A stretch of DNA of 64,000 bases from a bacterium (GTDB taxonomy: Bacteria > Desulfobacterota > Binatia > DP-6): assembly GCA_026129405.1 (NCBI GenBank), contig JAHCID010000001.1, forward strand, positions 465,237 through 529,236. The letters run 5' to 3'. Both the position numbers and the translations under genes were made by a program. This document shows, in pieces, positions 34,538 to 44,056 of the stretch (its first letter is position 1; every line of letters starts with the position of its first letter). The notes beneath the pieces are model-generated. The model searched no databases. It worked only from the letters and a program-made list of their open reading frames with translations, and was not told the DNA's origin.

Positions 34538-35755
34538 GTGTCCGGCGCCCGCTTCGACGTCGCCGTCATCGGCGGCGGCATCGTCGGTCTGGCCACGGCG
34601 CTGGCGCTCGGGCGCCGGCGGGCGCGGCTCGTGGTGCTCGAGGCCGAGGCCGCGCTCGGCCAGCATCAGAGCGGCCACAACAGCGGCGTCATCCATTCCG
34701 GGCTCTACTACAAGCCGGGCTCCTCGAAGGCGCGGAACTGCGTCGTCGGACGCGACCTCATGTACCGCTTCTGCGCCGAGCACGGCGTCATGCACGAGCG
34801 CTGCGGCAAGCTCGTCGTCGCCACCGACGAGCGCGAGCTGGGACCGCTCGTCGAGCTCGAGCGCCGCGGCAACGCCAACGGCCTCCGCGGCATCCGCCGC
34901 CTCGCGGCCGAGGAGCTACGCGAGCATGAGCCCAACGTCGCCGGTATCGCGGGCCTCTTCGTCCCCGAGACGGGCATCGCCGACTACCCCCGCGTGGTCG
35001 AGACGATGGCGACGCTGGTGCGCGGGTACGACGGCGACATCCGCACGAACGCGCGCGTCGTCGGCTGCCGTCGCACGTCCGACGGCATCGTGCTCGAAAC
35101 CGCGGTCGGGCCCGTCACCGCGGGCGCGCTCGTCAACTGTGCCGGGCTGCAGTCGGACCGCATCGCGCGGCTGTGCGGCGTCCCGCCGGGCCTGCACATC
35201 GTGCCGTTCCGCGGCGAGTACTACGAGCTGCGCCCGGAGCGCGCCCACCTCGTGCGCAACCTCATCTACCCGGTACCCGACCCGTCGTTCCCGTTCCTCG
35301 GCGTGCACTTCACTCGCATGGCGCGCGGCGGCGTCGAGTGCGGGCCGAACGCGGTGCTGGCGCTGAAACGCGAAGGCTATCGGCACGTGGACGTCTCGCC
35401 GCGCGACGTCGGCGACATGGTCGGCTTCGGTGGCTTCTGGCGCATGGCGGGTCGCTACTGGCAGACGGGCATGGCGGAGGTGTGGCGGTCGTTCTCGAAG
35501 CGCGCCTTCGTCGCATCGCTGCAGCGGCTCGTGCCGAGCCTTCAGATGGACGACGTCGTGCCCGCCGGCGCCGGCGTGCGCGCACAAGCGGTCGAGCCGA
35601 ACGGCCTCCTCGTCGACGACTTCCGCATCGTCGAAGCGCCCGGGATGATCCACGTCCTCAACGCACCCTCCCCCGCCGCCACGGCGTCGCTCAGCATCGG
35701 CGAGACCATCGCCGACATGGCCGCCGCCCGCTTCGGGCTGCGCCACGCGGGTTGA
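34538..35755 (+). CDS. lhgO: L-2-hydroxyglutarate oxidase (LhgO family)
   Basis: 405 residues, GTG start. Rossmann FAD motif VAVIGGGIVGLATALALG, then LGQHQSGHNSGVIHSGLYYK in which HNSGVIHSG is the LhgO/DAAO-type flavin loop. The C-terminus has GAGVRAQAVEPNGLLVDDF and HVLNAPSPAATASLSIGE, diagnostic of LhgO. It oxidises L-2-hydroxyglutarate to 2-oxoglutarate, passing electrons to the quinone pool or oxygen, a metabolite-repair function. It lies 8 bp after the CBS gene. Confidence 0.92.
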   Translation: MSGARFDVAVIGGGIVGLATALALGRRRARLVVLEAEAALGQHQSGHNSGVIHSGLYYKPGSSKARNCVVGRDLMYRFCAEHGVMHERCGKLVVATDERELGPLVELERRGNANGLRGIRRLAAEELREHEPNVAGIAGLFVPETGIADYPRVVETMATLVRGYDGDIRTNARVVGCRRTSDGIVLETAVGPVTAGALVNCAGLQSDRIARLCGVPPGLHIVPFRGEYYELRPERAHLVRNLIYPVPDPSFPFLGVHFTRMARGGVECGPNAVLALKREGYRHVDVSPRDVGDMVGFGGFWRMAGRYWQTGMAEVWRSFSKRAFVASLQRLVPSLQMDDVVPAGAGVRAQAVEPNGLLVDDFRIVEAPGMIHVLNAPSPAATASLSIGETIADMAAARFGLRHAG

Positions 35756-35788
35756 CTGTCTCGCGACGCCGCTCATACGGTTTCCAGC

Positions 35789-36379
35789 GTGTCGGCGAGC
35801 CAGGACGATATCCGGGCCCTCTTCGCGGAGAGCGCCCAGGTGCAGCAGACGTTCGCGGCCGAGCAGGCCGCGAATCTGGAGAAGGCCGTCGATACCGTCG
35901 CCAAGGCCCTGTCGGCCGGCAACAAGGTCCTGCTCTTCGGCAACGGCGGCAGCGCCGCCGACGCCCAGCACATCGCCGCCGAGCTGGTCGGCCGGCTCCA
36001 GCGCGAGCGCCGGCCGCTCGCGGCCATCGCGCTCACGACCGACACCTCGGCGCTGACCGCGATCGCGAACGACTATGGCTACGACGAGGTGTTCGCGCGC
36101 CAGGTGCGGGCACTCGGCCGGCGCGGCGACGTCGCGCTCGCGTTCTCGACGAGCGGCAACTCGCGCAGCGTGCTGAACGCCGTCGACGCCTGCGGCGAGC
36201 ACGGCGTCACCACCATCGGGCTCACCGGCGGCACCGGCGGCGAGCTCGCGAAGAGGGCCGACCTCACGCTCTGCGTGTCCGCAGGTCGGAACTCGAACCG
36301 CATCCAGGAGACGCACATCCTCGTCGGCCACGTGCTCTGCGACCTGGTCGAGCGCCGCCTGTTCGGCGACGCGCCATGA
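35789..36379 (+). CDS. gmhA: phosphoheptose isomerase (SIS domain)
   Basis: 196 residues, GTG start. SIS-domain motifs: LLFGNGGSAADAQHIAAELV with the substrate Ser, ALTTDTSALTAIANDYGYDE, AFSTSGNSRSVLNAV, IGLTGGTGG, and IQETHILVGHVLCDLVE with the catalytic Glu/His. It converts sedoheptulose 7-phosphate to D-glycero-heptose 7-phosphate for LPS inner core, which supports a Gram-negative envelope. It overlaps the next gene by ATGA. Confidence 0.92.
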   Translation: MSASQDDIRALFAESAQVQQTFAAEQAANLEKAVDTVAKALSAGNKVLLFGNGGSAADAQHIAAELVGRLQRERRPLAAIALTTDTSALTAIANDYGYDEVFARQVRALGRRGDVALAFSTSGNSRSVLNAVDACGEHGVTTIGLTGGTGGELAKRADLTLCVSAGRNSNRIQETHILVGHVLCDLVERRLFGDAP

Positions 36380-37142
36380 GCGACTGCGCGATCACGCTCA
36401 CCACCGACTTCGGGCTCACCGATCCCTTCGTCGGCATCATGAAGGGCGTGATCGCGCGGCGTGCGCCGGGCGTCGCGGTGATCGACGTCTCGCACGGCAT
36501 CCCGCCGCAGGACGTGTTCGCCGGCGCGCTCGTGCTGCGCCACGCCGTCGCCTGGTTCCCGCCGGGCAGCGTCCACGTCGCGGTGGTGGATCCGGGCGTC
36601 GGCAGCGCGCGGCGGGCGCTCGCGGTCGAGATCGACGACGGCATCCTCGTCGGCCCCGACAACGGCGTCCTGGCGCTCGCCTTCGCGGACGGCGTCCGGC
36701 GCGCGGTGGTCCTCACCGAGGAGCGCTTCTTCCTCCGGCCGCGCAGCCACACGTTCCACGGTCGCGACGTGTTCGCGCCGATCGCCGCGGCGATCGCGAC
36801 AGGGACGGACCTCGACGCGCTCGGGCCGCGCGTCGACGATCCAGTGCGTCTCGCGCTCCCTGCCGTCCGGCGGGAGGGAGCGCGCCTCCACGGCACCGTG
36901 ATCTACGTCGACCACTTCGGCAACCTGGTGACGAACATTGCGGAGCCAGCGTTGCCAGCGGGCGCGGGACCGGTCAGCATCGCCGGCGTGACGCTGCCCC
37001 GGGTCGATGCCGCCTATGCAGCCGTCGACGCCGGGCAGCCGGTGGCGCTGATCAACAGCTGGGGGCTCCTCGAGGTCGCCGTCCGCGACGGCTCGGCCCG
37101 CACCATGCTCGACGCCGGCGTCGGCACGCCGGTCGCCGTGGG

Positions 37143-37152
<10 letters not shown>
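36376..37152 (+). CDS. SAM hydrolase / SAM hydroxide adenosyltransferase (DUF62) family
   Basis: 258 residues. The fluorinase/chlorinase fold is recognisable: ITLTTDFGLTDPFVGIMKGV, DVSHGIPPQDV, VVDPGVGSARR, VGPDNGVL, HTFHGRDVFAPIAA, and YVDHFGNLVTNI. Bacterial housekeeping members use hydroxide, not halide, to split SAM into adenosine and methionine. The 23-residue loop specific to halogenating enzymes is not evident. The stop overlaps the next gene's start region by 10 bp. Confidence 0.88.
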
Positions 37153-38069
<917 letters not shown>

Positions 38070-38079
38070 CGAGGAGACC

Positions 38080-38532
38080 ATGAGCGACCGACCGAGCTGG
38101 GATCAGTACTTCATGACCATCACCCGCCAGGTGGCCGAGCGGTCGACCTGCTGCCGGGCCAAGGTCGGGGCCGTGATCGTGCGCGACAAGAACATCCTCG
38201 CGACCGGCTACAACGGCGCGCCGGCCGGCATGCCGCACTGCCTTGACGTCGGCTGCCTCGTCTACAAGTCGACGACGCCGTCGGGCGAGGTCGAGGAGAA
38301 CTGCTTCCGCACGATCCACGCCGAGATCAACGCGATCGCGCAGGCCGCGAAGAACGGCGCGCAGATCCGCGACGGCGACATCTACATCACGCACACGCCG
38401 TGCATCCATTGCTTCAAGGTGCTGATCAACGTCGGCATCCGGCGCGTCTTCTACGAGAAGCCGTACAAGCTGCATACGCTCGAGGAGTGGCGGCCCTACG
38501 CCGAGGGCGTCGAGCTGGTGCAGGTGAGCTGA
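38080..38532 (+). CDS. deoxycytidylate deaminase
   Basis: 150 residues. Zinc/catalytic residues: H80-A-E82 in TIHAEINAIAQA, and C108 and C111 in THTPCIHCFKVLIN. GYNGAPAGMPHC forms the nucleotide pocket. It deaminates dCMP to dUMP for thymidylate synthesis. A GAGGAG site sits just before the ATG. It is in a run of same-strand genes with pgeF 9 bp downstream. Confidence 0.93.
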   Translation: MSDRPSWDQYFMTITRQVAERSTCCRAKVGAVIVRDKNILATGYNGAPAGMPHCLDVGCLVYKSTTPSGEVEENCFRTIHAEINAIAQAAKNGAQIRDGDIYITHTPCIHCFKVLINVGIRRVFYEKPYKLHTLEEWRPYAEGVELVQVS

Positions 38533-38541
38533 GCGTCGCGC

Positions 38542-39216
38542 GTGGTGCTGCGTCATCCCGGGTGGACGTGGCCCGGCCTGCATCACGGCTTCCTCGGCCG
38601 AGCCGCGGCGGGCGCCGACGGATGGGACGCGGCCGCAGCCGCGGCGGGCATGCCGCTGCCGGTCGTCACGGCGCGCCAGGTGCACGGCACGGCGGTCGTC
38701 GAGGCGGCGCGCTGGGACGAGCGGCCGCCGGCGGACGCCGTCGTCACCGGCGCGCGCGGGCTTCTCGTCGGCGTCGTCACGGCGGATTGCACGCCGGTGC
38801 TGCTCGTCGATCCACAGCGCCGCCTCGCCGCGGCGGTGCACGCGGGCTGGCGCGGCGCCGCGGCAGGCGTCGTCGAGGCGGCGATCGAGGCGTTGCGCGC
38901 GCGGTTCGCCGTCGAACCGGGAGACCTGCACGCGTGCCTCGGGCCGACGATCGGCGGCTGCTGCTACCAGGTCGGGGCGGAGGTGCGCGAGGCGTTCGTC
39001 GCGCGCACCGGCGAGCGCACGGCCGCCGCGTGGCAGCCCGACGGCGATCGCCATCGCCTCGACCTGCGCGCTGCGGTGACGTCGCTGCTGCACGCGGCGG
39101 GCGTCGGCGACGTCGTGTCGGTCGGGCCGTGCACCGCGTGCGACGCGGGCTGGTACTCCTACCGGCGCGACGGCGCAGGGGCCGGACGCCAGGTCGGCGT
39201 CATAGGCTGGGCATAG
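38542..39216 (+). CDS. pgeF: PgeF/YfiH-type purine nucleoside phosphorylase, laccase domain
   Basis: 224 residues, GTG start. Motifs: TARQVHGTAVVEA, TADCTPVLLVDPQ, AAVHAGWRGAAAGVVEAA, and GPTIGGCCYQVGAEV, with the conserved His and Cys of the zinc site. Family members act on purine nucleosides or correct mis-incorporated L-Ser in UDP-MurNAc peptides. The 3' end overlaps the convergent E2-type gene by 17 bp. Confidence 0.88.
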   Translation: MVLRHPGWTWPGLHHGFLGRAAAGADGWDAAAAAAGMPLPVVTARQVHGTAVVEAARWDERPPADAVVTGARGLLVGVVTADCTPVLLVDPQRRLAAAVHAGWRGAAAGVVEAAIEALRARFAVEPGDLHACLGPTIGGCCYQVGAEVREAFVARTGERTAAAWQPDGDRHRLDLRAAVTSLLHAAGVGDVVSVGPCTACDAGWYSYRRDGAGAGRQVGVIGWA

Positions 39217-40066
39217 CGCCCGCCGCCGCAGCCGCGGCGACCGGCCGCGGCAGCCGCAGCTCGTGCGGCTCGGGATTCTCGAGGTAGCCGCGGCATATCT
39301 GGATCATGTGGCCGCCGTGGTAGCCGTCCATCACGCGGTGATCGAGCGTGACCCCGAGCGTGATCGTGGGCTGGATCACGATACGCCCGTCGACGGCGAC
39401 GACCTTGTCCTCGAGGGCGCCCATCAGGACGACCATCGGCGTACGGCTGAACGGGATCAACGGCGCCAGCGCGACGCCCACCCCGAACGTTCCGGCGTTG
39501 CTCACCATCGCACTGCCGAACTCGTCCTTCACGATGCCGAAGCGGGTGAGGTCGAGGTCGAGGTCGTAGACGAGGTAGGCGATCGACCGCATCACCCGCC
39601 CCAGGATGCGGCTCGGGATGCGGTCGAGCATGGACTTCGTGCGCTCGACCTGCTGATCGCGCCGGGCACGGATGCGCGCCACCCGCTCCTCGACCTCGCG
39701 CGCGATCTCGAGGACGCTCTTCTGGTCGGCGCTGGTGATCTTGAGGCCCGACAGCTCGGCCCCGCCGCCGGTCGCGACCTGCATGAAGATGTCCGTCGTC
39801 TCACGCAGGTAGATGCGTCCGTGCGCGACGATGCCGTTCATCTCCGGGAAGCGGGCCAGCGCGAGCGCGACGCCGCGGACCACCAGGTGGGTCAGGGTGA
39901 TGTGGACGCCGGTCTCCTGGCGCAGGCGCTCCATGTAGTCGATGGCGCCCTGCATCGGGATGTCGACCAGCGCATAGGTGCTGGGGTCGCCGGTGCCATA
40001 CCAGGAGTGCACCGCGAGCTTGCGCCAGCCGCGGAAGGGCTCCAGCGGCTTGAACCTCCGGCCCAT
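39200..40066 (-). CDS. 2-oxoacid dehydrogenase E2-type acyltransferase, catalytic domain only
   Basis: 288 residues. The catalytic signature near the C-terminus is TLDHRVMDGYHGGHMI (His and Asp of the acyltransferase), with FGSAMVSNAGTFGVG before it. There is no lipoyl or E3/E1-binding domain, so it cannot serve a classical complex by itself. Such stand-alone domains occur in lipid metabolism clusters, with unknown acceptors. An internal stretch MLDRIPSRILGRVMRSIAYL is amphipathic and may touch membrane. Confidence 0.82.
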   Translation of the reverse strand: MGRRFKPLEPFRGWRKLAVHSWYGTGDPSTYALVDIPMQGAIDYMERLRQETGVHITLTHLVVRGVALALARFPEMNGIVAHGRIYLRETTDIFMQVATGGGAELSGLKITSADQKSVLEIAREVEERVARIRARRDQQVERTKSMLDRIPSRILGRVMRSIAYLVYDLDLDLTRFGIVKDEFGSAMVSNAGTFGVGVALAPLIPFSRTPMVVLMGALEDKVVAVDGRIVIQPTITLGVTLDHRVMDGYHGGHMIQICRGYLENPEPHELRLPRPVAAAAAAGAMPSL

Positions 40067-40209
40067 CGCGCGCCGTCGTATTCCCGGGCCGTGACGCTGT
40101 CAAACTTCTGTCCGGAGCCCTCGGAGCGCCGGTCGAATCGGCTTGAGCACGCCATGGGCCGCTGCTACGGTCGACGAGGGTGCTGCGGCCCCAGGCCTGG
40201 AGGACGGAC

Positions 40210-40488
40210 ATGAAGAAGCTTCTCGTGGTGCTCGGAGTGGTGGTGGGGATGGCCTGTGCGGGTGGAACGGCGCGTGCGCACGACGCGTACAACGACGCCT
40301 ACTCGCATCCGCTCTTGCTGGCGTCGTACCCGGTACATGCCGTCGGCTGGACGCTCGAGTGGCTCGTGATGCGGCCGATCCACTTCTTCGTCTCGCAGCC
40401 CGACATGGTGCCGATCTTCGGGCACGAGCCGCAGGACGATCCCTTCGGCAACTACCCGTCCTACGATCCCGTCGATTCGCCCGAGTGA
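40210..40488 (+). CDS. small exported protein, conserved-looking, unknown
   Basis: 92 residues from ATG 40210 (GGAGGAC upstream). Signal peptide MKKLLVVLGVVVGMACAGGT, cut after ARA. The mature part contains HPLLLASYPVHAVGWTLEWL and RPIHFFVSQPDMVPIFGHEP, a motif I recall from small proteins of deltaproteobacterial genomes, without function. Divergent from the E2-type gene and 24 bp before rlmE. Confidence 0.7.
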   Translation: MKKLLVVLGVVVGMACAGGTARAHDAYNDAYSHPLLLASYPVHAVGWTLEWLVMRPIHFFVSQPDMVPIFGHEPQDDPFGNYPSYDPVDSPE

Positions 40489-40512
40489 GCGCTGCGGGCA
40501 TCCGAGCGCCGG

Positions 40513-41127
40513 GTGAGCTACGAGCGCAAGGACGCCCACTACCGCAAGGCCAAGGCCACCGGCCTGCGGGCACGGAGCGCCTTCAAGCTGGAGGAGCTCG
40601 ACGCCCGCTATCGTCTACTGCGGCCGGGGGATCACGTCGTCGATCTCGGTGCCTGGCCGGGCGGCTGGCTCCAGGTCGCGGCGGCGCGCGTGGGACCGCG
40701 GGGGCGCGTCGTCGGCGTCGACCTTCAGGCGATCGCACCGCTCGGACCGAACGTCGTAACCCTGAGCGGCGACATCGGTGATCCCGCCACCGTCGCGCTC
40801 GTGCGCGAGCGGCTCGGCCGCCCGGCCGACGTCGTCCTCTCGGATCTCGCACCGAAGCTCTCCGGGATTCGCGACGCCGACGAAGCGCGCGCCACCGCCC
40901 TCGTCGGCACGGTGCTCGACGTCCTGCCGATGCTCCTGCGCCCGGACGGGCGTCTGCTCGTGAAGCTCTTCACGAACCCGAGCCAGCGCGAGCTCGTCGC
41001 CCGCATCGGAACGCAGTTCCACGACGTCCGCACGACCCGACCCGAAGCCTCGCGCCGCGGCTCGTCCGAGCTGTATGCCGTCGCCACGAGCTACCGGGGG
41101 CCTGGGGATAACTTGGGGACTTACTGA
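40513..41127 (+). CDS. rlmE: 23S rRNA 2'-O-methyltransferase RlmE (FtsJ)
   Basis: 204 residues, GTG start. The K-D-K-E tetrad is complete: K25 in RSAFKLEELD, D112 in VLSDLAPKLSG, K152 in LLVKLFTNPS, E187 in RGSSELYAVA; SAM motif VVDLGAWPGGWLQVA. It methylates U2552 in the ribosomal A loop. The last residues (RGPGDNLGTY) are encoded by the start of a TGGGGAC repeat array, so the native C-terminus may have been replaced. Confidence 0.93.
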   Translation: MSYERKDAHYRKAKATGLRARSAFKLEELDARYRLLRPGDHVVDLGAWPGGWLQVAAARVGPRGRVVGVDLQAIAPLGPNVVTLSGDIGDPATVALVRERLGRPADVVLSDLAPKLSGIRDADEARATALVGTVLDVLPMLLRPDGRLLVKLFTNPSQRELVARIGTQFHDVRTTRPEASRRGSSELYAVATSYRGPGDNLGTY

Positions 41128-41151
41128 AGCTCCTGGGGACGAGTCTGGGGA
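41100..41151. repeat. array of four TGGGGA units at the rlmE 3' end
   Basis: CCTGGGGATAAC, TTGGGGACTTAC, CCTGGGGACGAG and TCTGGGGACAGC follow each other within about 52 bp across the rlmE stop codon. Such units often flank REP-type or IS200-like insertions. No transposase is seen nearby. Confidence 0.55.
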
Positions 41152-41607
41152 CAGCGCGGCGGCGCCACGCGATTTCGCCTGATACCTAAGGCTCTGTGCT
41201 GACTGAGAAATCGTCACCATCGACGCATCCGAGTCGGGCGCATCCTCCGCTCCGGATGCGTTCCAGGGCCCGGATCGGCGCGTTCCCCACGGTGTTGATA
41301 AGTCCTTCGACGCAATGGGCCGCGACCGACGCGGGTTCCGTCGGGATCGCCTAGTGCACAGCCTTGTGCCGCAAGCGTACGCGGCGGCGAGCGCGCGTGT
41401 GACGCGCGTGTGACGGGCACTTCGCATACACCACTTCACGCACGGCGTTGGGACGCAATGCATCCAGCGACGCGCGCGTGATCGTCGCGCGACGGCATGT
41501 CGGCGAGAGTTGATTTTGTACGCCCTGCTTGCTCTAACGCGGCGTCGCCGCCGGCGACACGAACCGTACTCGTAGATGTGCCGCAGCGGGAGCGGAAGGA
41601 GGACGGG
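41152..41607. other. 456-bp gap, no gene recognised
   Basis: No frame with family features. The stretch holds a direct repeat GCGCGTGTGAC occurring twice (~41392-41413) and a self-complementary pair (GCATCC...GGATGC, 41227-41260). It probably contains the promoter of the coiled-coil gene; no box is convincing. Confidence 0.5.
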
Positions 41608-42447
41608 ATGGCACGGGTCAAGGATGAGCCGTCGCGTGGAACACTCGCTGCGCTCCAGGACATGCTGACGGGAAGCGGGCAGGCGCTGCTCGACCAGGCG
41701 CAAAGCCTCGCTGGCGCCGCCGGACGAACGCTGGAAGTCGTCGGCCGCACCGCGCAGTACCAGTTCGGAACCCTGGTCGACGCCGTCGGCGAGCAGCTCG
41801 GTGAGCGTCTCGACGCCATCCTCAGCGCCTTCGCGGTCTCCATCCGCCGCGATCTCGACGACATCGACGAGCGTCTCGGGGTGCTCGAGAGCCGCCTCGG
41901 GGAACGCGACACGAACGACCTCGCCGAGGTCGTCGCGCCGGTTCGGACGCTGGCGAACAACGCCGTCGAAAGCGCCGCGGCGGCGCAGGTCCGGCTCGAC
42001 GAGCTCACCGCGCGGCTCCAGGCCGCCGAGCAGCGCACGAGCGAGATCGCGCGCGAGACGCCGCGGGCCGCTCCGGTCGCGGACGCCGAAGGCGTCCGCC
42101 AGCACATCGAGCGCATCGATCAGCGCATGACCGACCTCGGACGTGAGGTCGGCGGCAAGCTCGGCGAGGTTGGAGCCCTGCGCGAGCGTCTCACCCGCGT
42201 CGAGGCGCGTGTGCTCGAATCCGGCAAGGATCAGATCGCCCGCGCCGGGGAGACGACGGGGCTGCGCGATCGCCTCGCCCGTCTGGAAGCCCGCCTGAGC
42301 GACCTGTCGCGCGAGCAGGTTGCGCGCGCGGTCGAGGCGGCCGGGCTGCGTGAGCGCGTCTTCCGCCTCGAGCAGCGCGCCACCGGCGGCGAGGCCGTCC
42401 GCATTCCGGCCGAGCAGTCGCACGCGACGAACCTGCAGCAGCCCTAG
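41608..42447 (+). CDS. coiled-coil (phasin-like) protein
   Basis: 279 residues from ATG 41608, with GGAAGGAGG upstream. N-terminal ~80 residues (LAALQDMLTGSGQALLDQAQ ... VVGRTAQYQFGTLVDAVGEQ) are amphipathic helices. The rest is long coiled coil with heptads such as LRDRLARLEARLSDLSREQV. No signal peptide or membrane helix. Resembles granule-associated or polyphosphate/PHA phasins in composition, but no signature proves it. glyoxalase II follows 14 bp later. Confidence 0.65.
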   Translation: MARVKDEPSRGTLAALQDMLTGSGQALLDQAQSLAGAAGRTLEVVGRTAQYQFGTLVDAVGEQLGERLDAILSAFAVSIRRDLDDIDERLGVLESRLGERDTNDLAEVVAPVRTLANNAVESAAAAQVRLDELTARLQAAEQRTSEIARETPRAAPVADAEGVRQHIERIDQRMTDLGREVGGKLGEVGALRERLTRVEARVLESGKDQIARAGETTGLRDRLARLEARLSDLSREQVARAVEAAGLRERVFRLEQRATGGEAVRIPAEQSHATNLQQP

Positions 42448-42461
42448 GGAGTCCAAGCCGC

Positions 42462-43241
42462 GTGGACGTCGTTCCCATTCCGCAGCTGAGCGACAACTAC
42501 GCGTACCTCGTCGTCGATCCGGCGACGCGTGCGGCGGCGGTGGTCGACTGCGCCGAGGCAGGGCCGGTGCTGGACGCGGTGACCGCGCAGGGAGTGCGGC
42601 TGACGACGGTACTGGCGACGCATCACCACTACGACCACGTCGGCGGCAACGCCGACCTGCTCGCCACGCTGCCGAACCTGCGCGTGTACGGCTCGGCGGG
42701 CGACGCCCCACGCATCCCCGGGATCACGAACCAGCTCGGCGACGGCGATCCGGTCGAGGTCGGCAGCCTGCGCGCTCGTGCCATCCTCATCCCGGCGCAC
42801 ACGAGCGGCCACGTCGCCTACTATTTCGCCGAGGCCGGGGCCGTGTTCACCGGCGATACCCTCTTCGCCGGCGGCTGCGGCCGTCTCTTCGAGGGCGACG
42901 CGGCCCAGATGATGGCGTCGCTCGGCAAGCTCGCGGCCCTGCCCGACGCTACCCGCGTCTATTGCGGGCACGAGTACACCCTGAAGAACCTCCAGTTCGC
43001 ACACGAGCTGGAGCCGGGGAACGAGGCCCTGACGCGCAAGCTCGCGGCCGTCGAGACGCTGCGTCGCGACGGCAAGCCGACCGTCCCCAGCACGATCGCC
43101 GAGGAAAAGGCGACGAACCCGTTCCTGCGCGTCGACAGCCCGGAGCTCTCGGCGTCGGCGCGGGTCCGGGTTCCCGACCTCCCGGCGGGCGATCGGGTGG
43201 CGCTGTTCGCCGCGGTGCGTGCGTTGAAGGACCGCTTCTGA
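42462..43241 (+). CDS. gloB: hydroxyacylglutathione hydrolase (glyoxalase II)
   Basis: 259 residues, GTG start. The di-metal site is THHHYDHVGG (H54, H56, D58, H59), with further ligands at PAHTSGHVAYYF, FTGDTLFAGGCGRLFEG and VYCGHEYTLKNLQFA. The C-terminal HAGH domain is complete (STIAEEKATNPFLR). It releases D-lactate and glutathione from S-lactoylglutathione in methylglyoxal detoxification. It lies in a same-strand run between the coiled-coil gene and the crotonase. Confidence 0.93.
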   Translation: MDVVPIPQLSDNYAYLVVDPATRAAAVVDCAEAGPVLDAVTAQGVRLTTVLATHHHYDHVGGNADLLATLPNLRVYGSAGDAPRIPGITNQLGDGDPVEVGSLRARAILIPAHTSGHVAYYFAEAGAVFTGDTLFAGGCGRLFEGDAAQMMASLGKLAALPDATRVYCGHEYTLKNLQFAHELEPGNEALTRKLAAVETLRRDGKPTVPSTIAEEKATNPFLRVDSPELSASARVRVPDLPAGDRVALFAAVRALKDRF

Positions 43242-43261
43242 GACGGTAGACCCTCGGCCCC

Positions 43262-44050
43262 ATGGCCGAGAAGAGCGCCTCCCGCGAAGTCCTCAGCTCC
43301 ACCGAGGACTACGTCTGCACGATCACGCTGAACCGCCCCGAGAAGCGGAACGCGCTGAACGCTTCCGTGATCGCTCTGCTCAGCCGGGAGCTGCGCCGGG
43401 TGGCCAAGGATCCGAGCGTGCGCGTGGTCGTGATCCGCGCCAACGGCCCGGCGTTCTGCGCCGGCATGGACCTGGCCGAGATGGCGGCCCAGCGTGAAGC
43501 TGGCGAGGCCGATCTCGGCGGGCTCGAGCAGATACTCGAAGACCTCGAGAGCTGCCCCCAGCCGACGATCGCCGCCGTCCAGGGTGACGCCGTCGCCGGC
43601 GGCTGCGAGCTGGCGCTCTATTGCGACATCCGGGTCGCATCCGACGCCGCGCGCTTCGGCATGCCGCTCGCGCGAATCGGGCTCGCCGTTCCCGTGACCC
43701 TCACCTGGAAACTGCTCGACGTGATCGGATCCGCCAAGACTGCCGAGCTGCTCTTCACCGGGGAGGCGATCGCCGCCGAGGCCGCACGCTCGCTCGGCAT
43801 GGTGAACCGCGTCGTACCGCCGGAGGAGCTCGATTCCACGGTTCTCGGCCTTGCACGGCAGATCACGCAGAATGCCCCGTTGTCGGTGCGAACGATGAAG
43901 GCGTTCATCCAGCGAGGCATGGCGCTGCGCAAGACCGTGTCCCGCGACGACCTCGAGGAGATGCATCGTGTCGTGCGCCAGAGCGCCGATCTGCAGGAGG
44001 GCCTCGCCGCGCGACGGGAACGGCGCGCGCCGAAGTTTCGCGGCGAGTAA
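43262..44050 (+). CDS. crotonase-family enoyl-CoA hydratase/isomerase-like protein
   Basis: 262 residues. CoA/oxyanion loops: RPEKRNALNASVI, GPAFCAGMDLAEM and GDAVAGGCELALYCDIRVAS. The first hydratase Glu (in GGCELAL) is kept, but the position of the second catalytic Glu, normally PE in the QPEI-like segment, reads MPLARIGLAVPV. A classic syn-hydration of enoyl-CoA is therefore doubtful. Isomerase, hydrolase or another crotonase reaction is possible. Confidence 0.85.
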   Translation: MAEKSASREVLSSTEDYVCTITLNRPEKRNALNASVIALLSRELRRVAKDPSVRVVVIRANGPAFCAGMDLAEMAAQREAGEADLGGLEQILEDLESCPQPTIAAVQGDAVAGGCELALYCDIRVASDAARFGMPLARIGLAVPVTLTWKLLDVIGSAKTAELLFTGEAIAAEAARSLGMVNRVVPPEELDSTVLGLARQITQNAPLSVRTMKAFIQRGMALRKTVSRDDLEEMHRVVRQSADLQEGLAARRERRAPKFRGE

Positions 44051-44056
44051 CGGCGC

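Noticed and set aside
41230-41500. A small RNA or transposase remnant in the gap after rlmE
   Set aside because: Some self-complementarity and direct repeats exist, but no recognisable RNA family or transposase motif could be supported.
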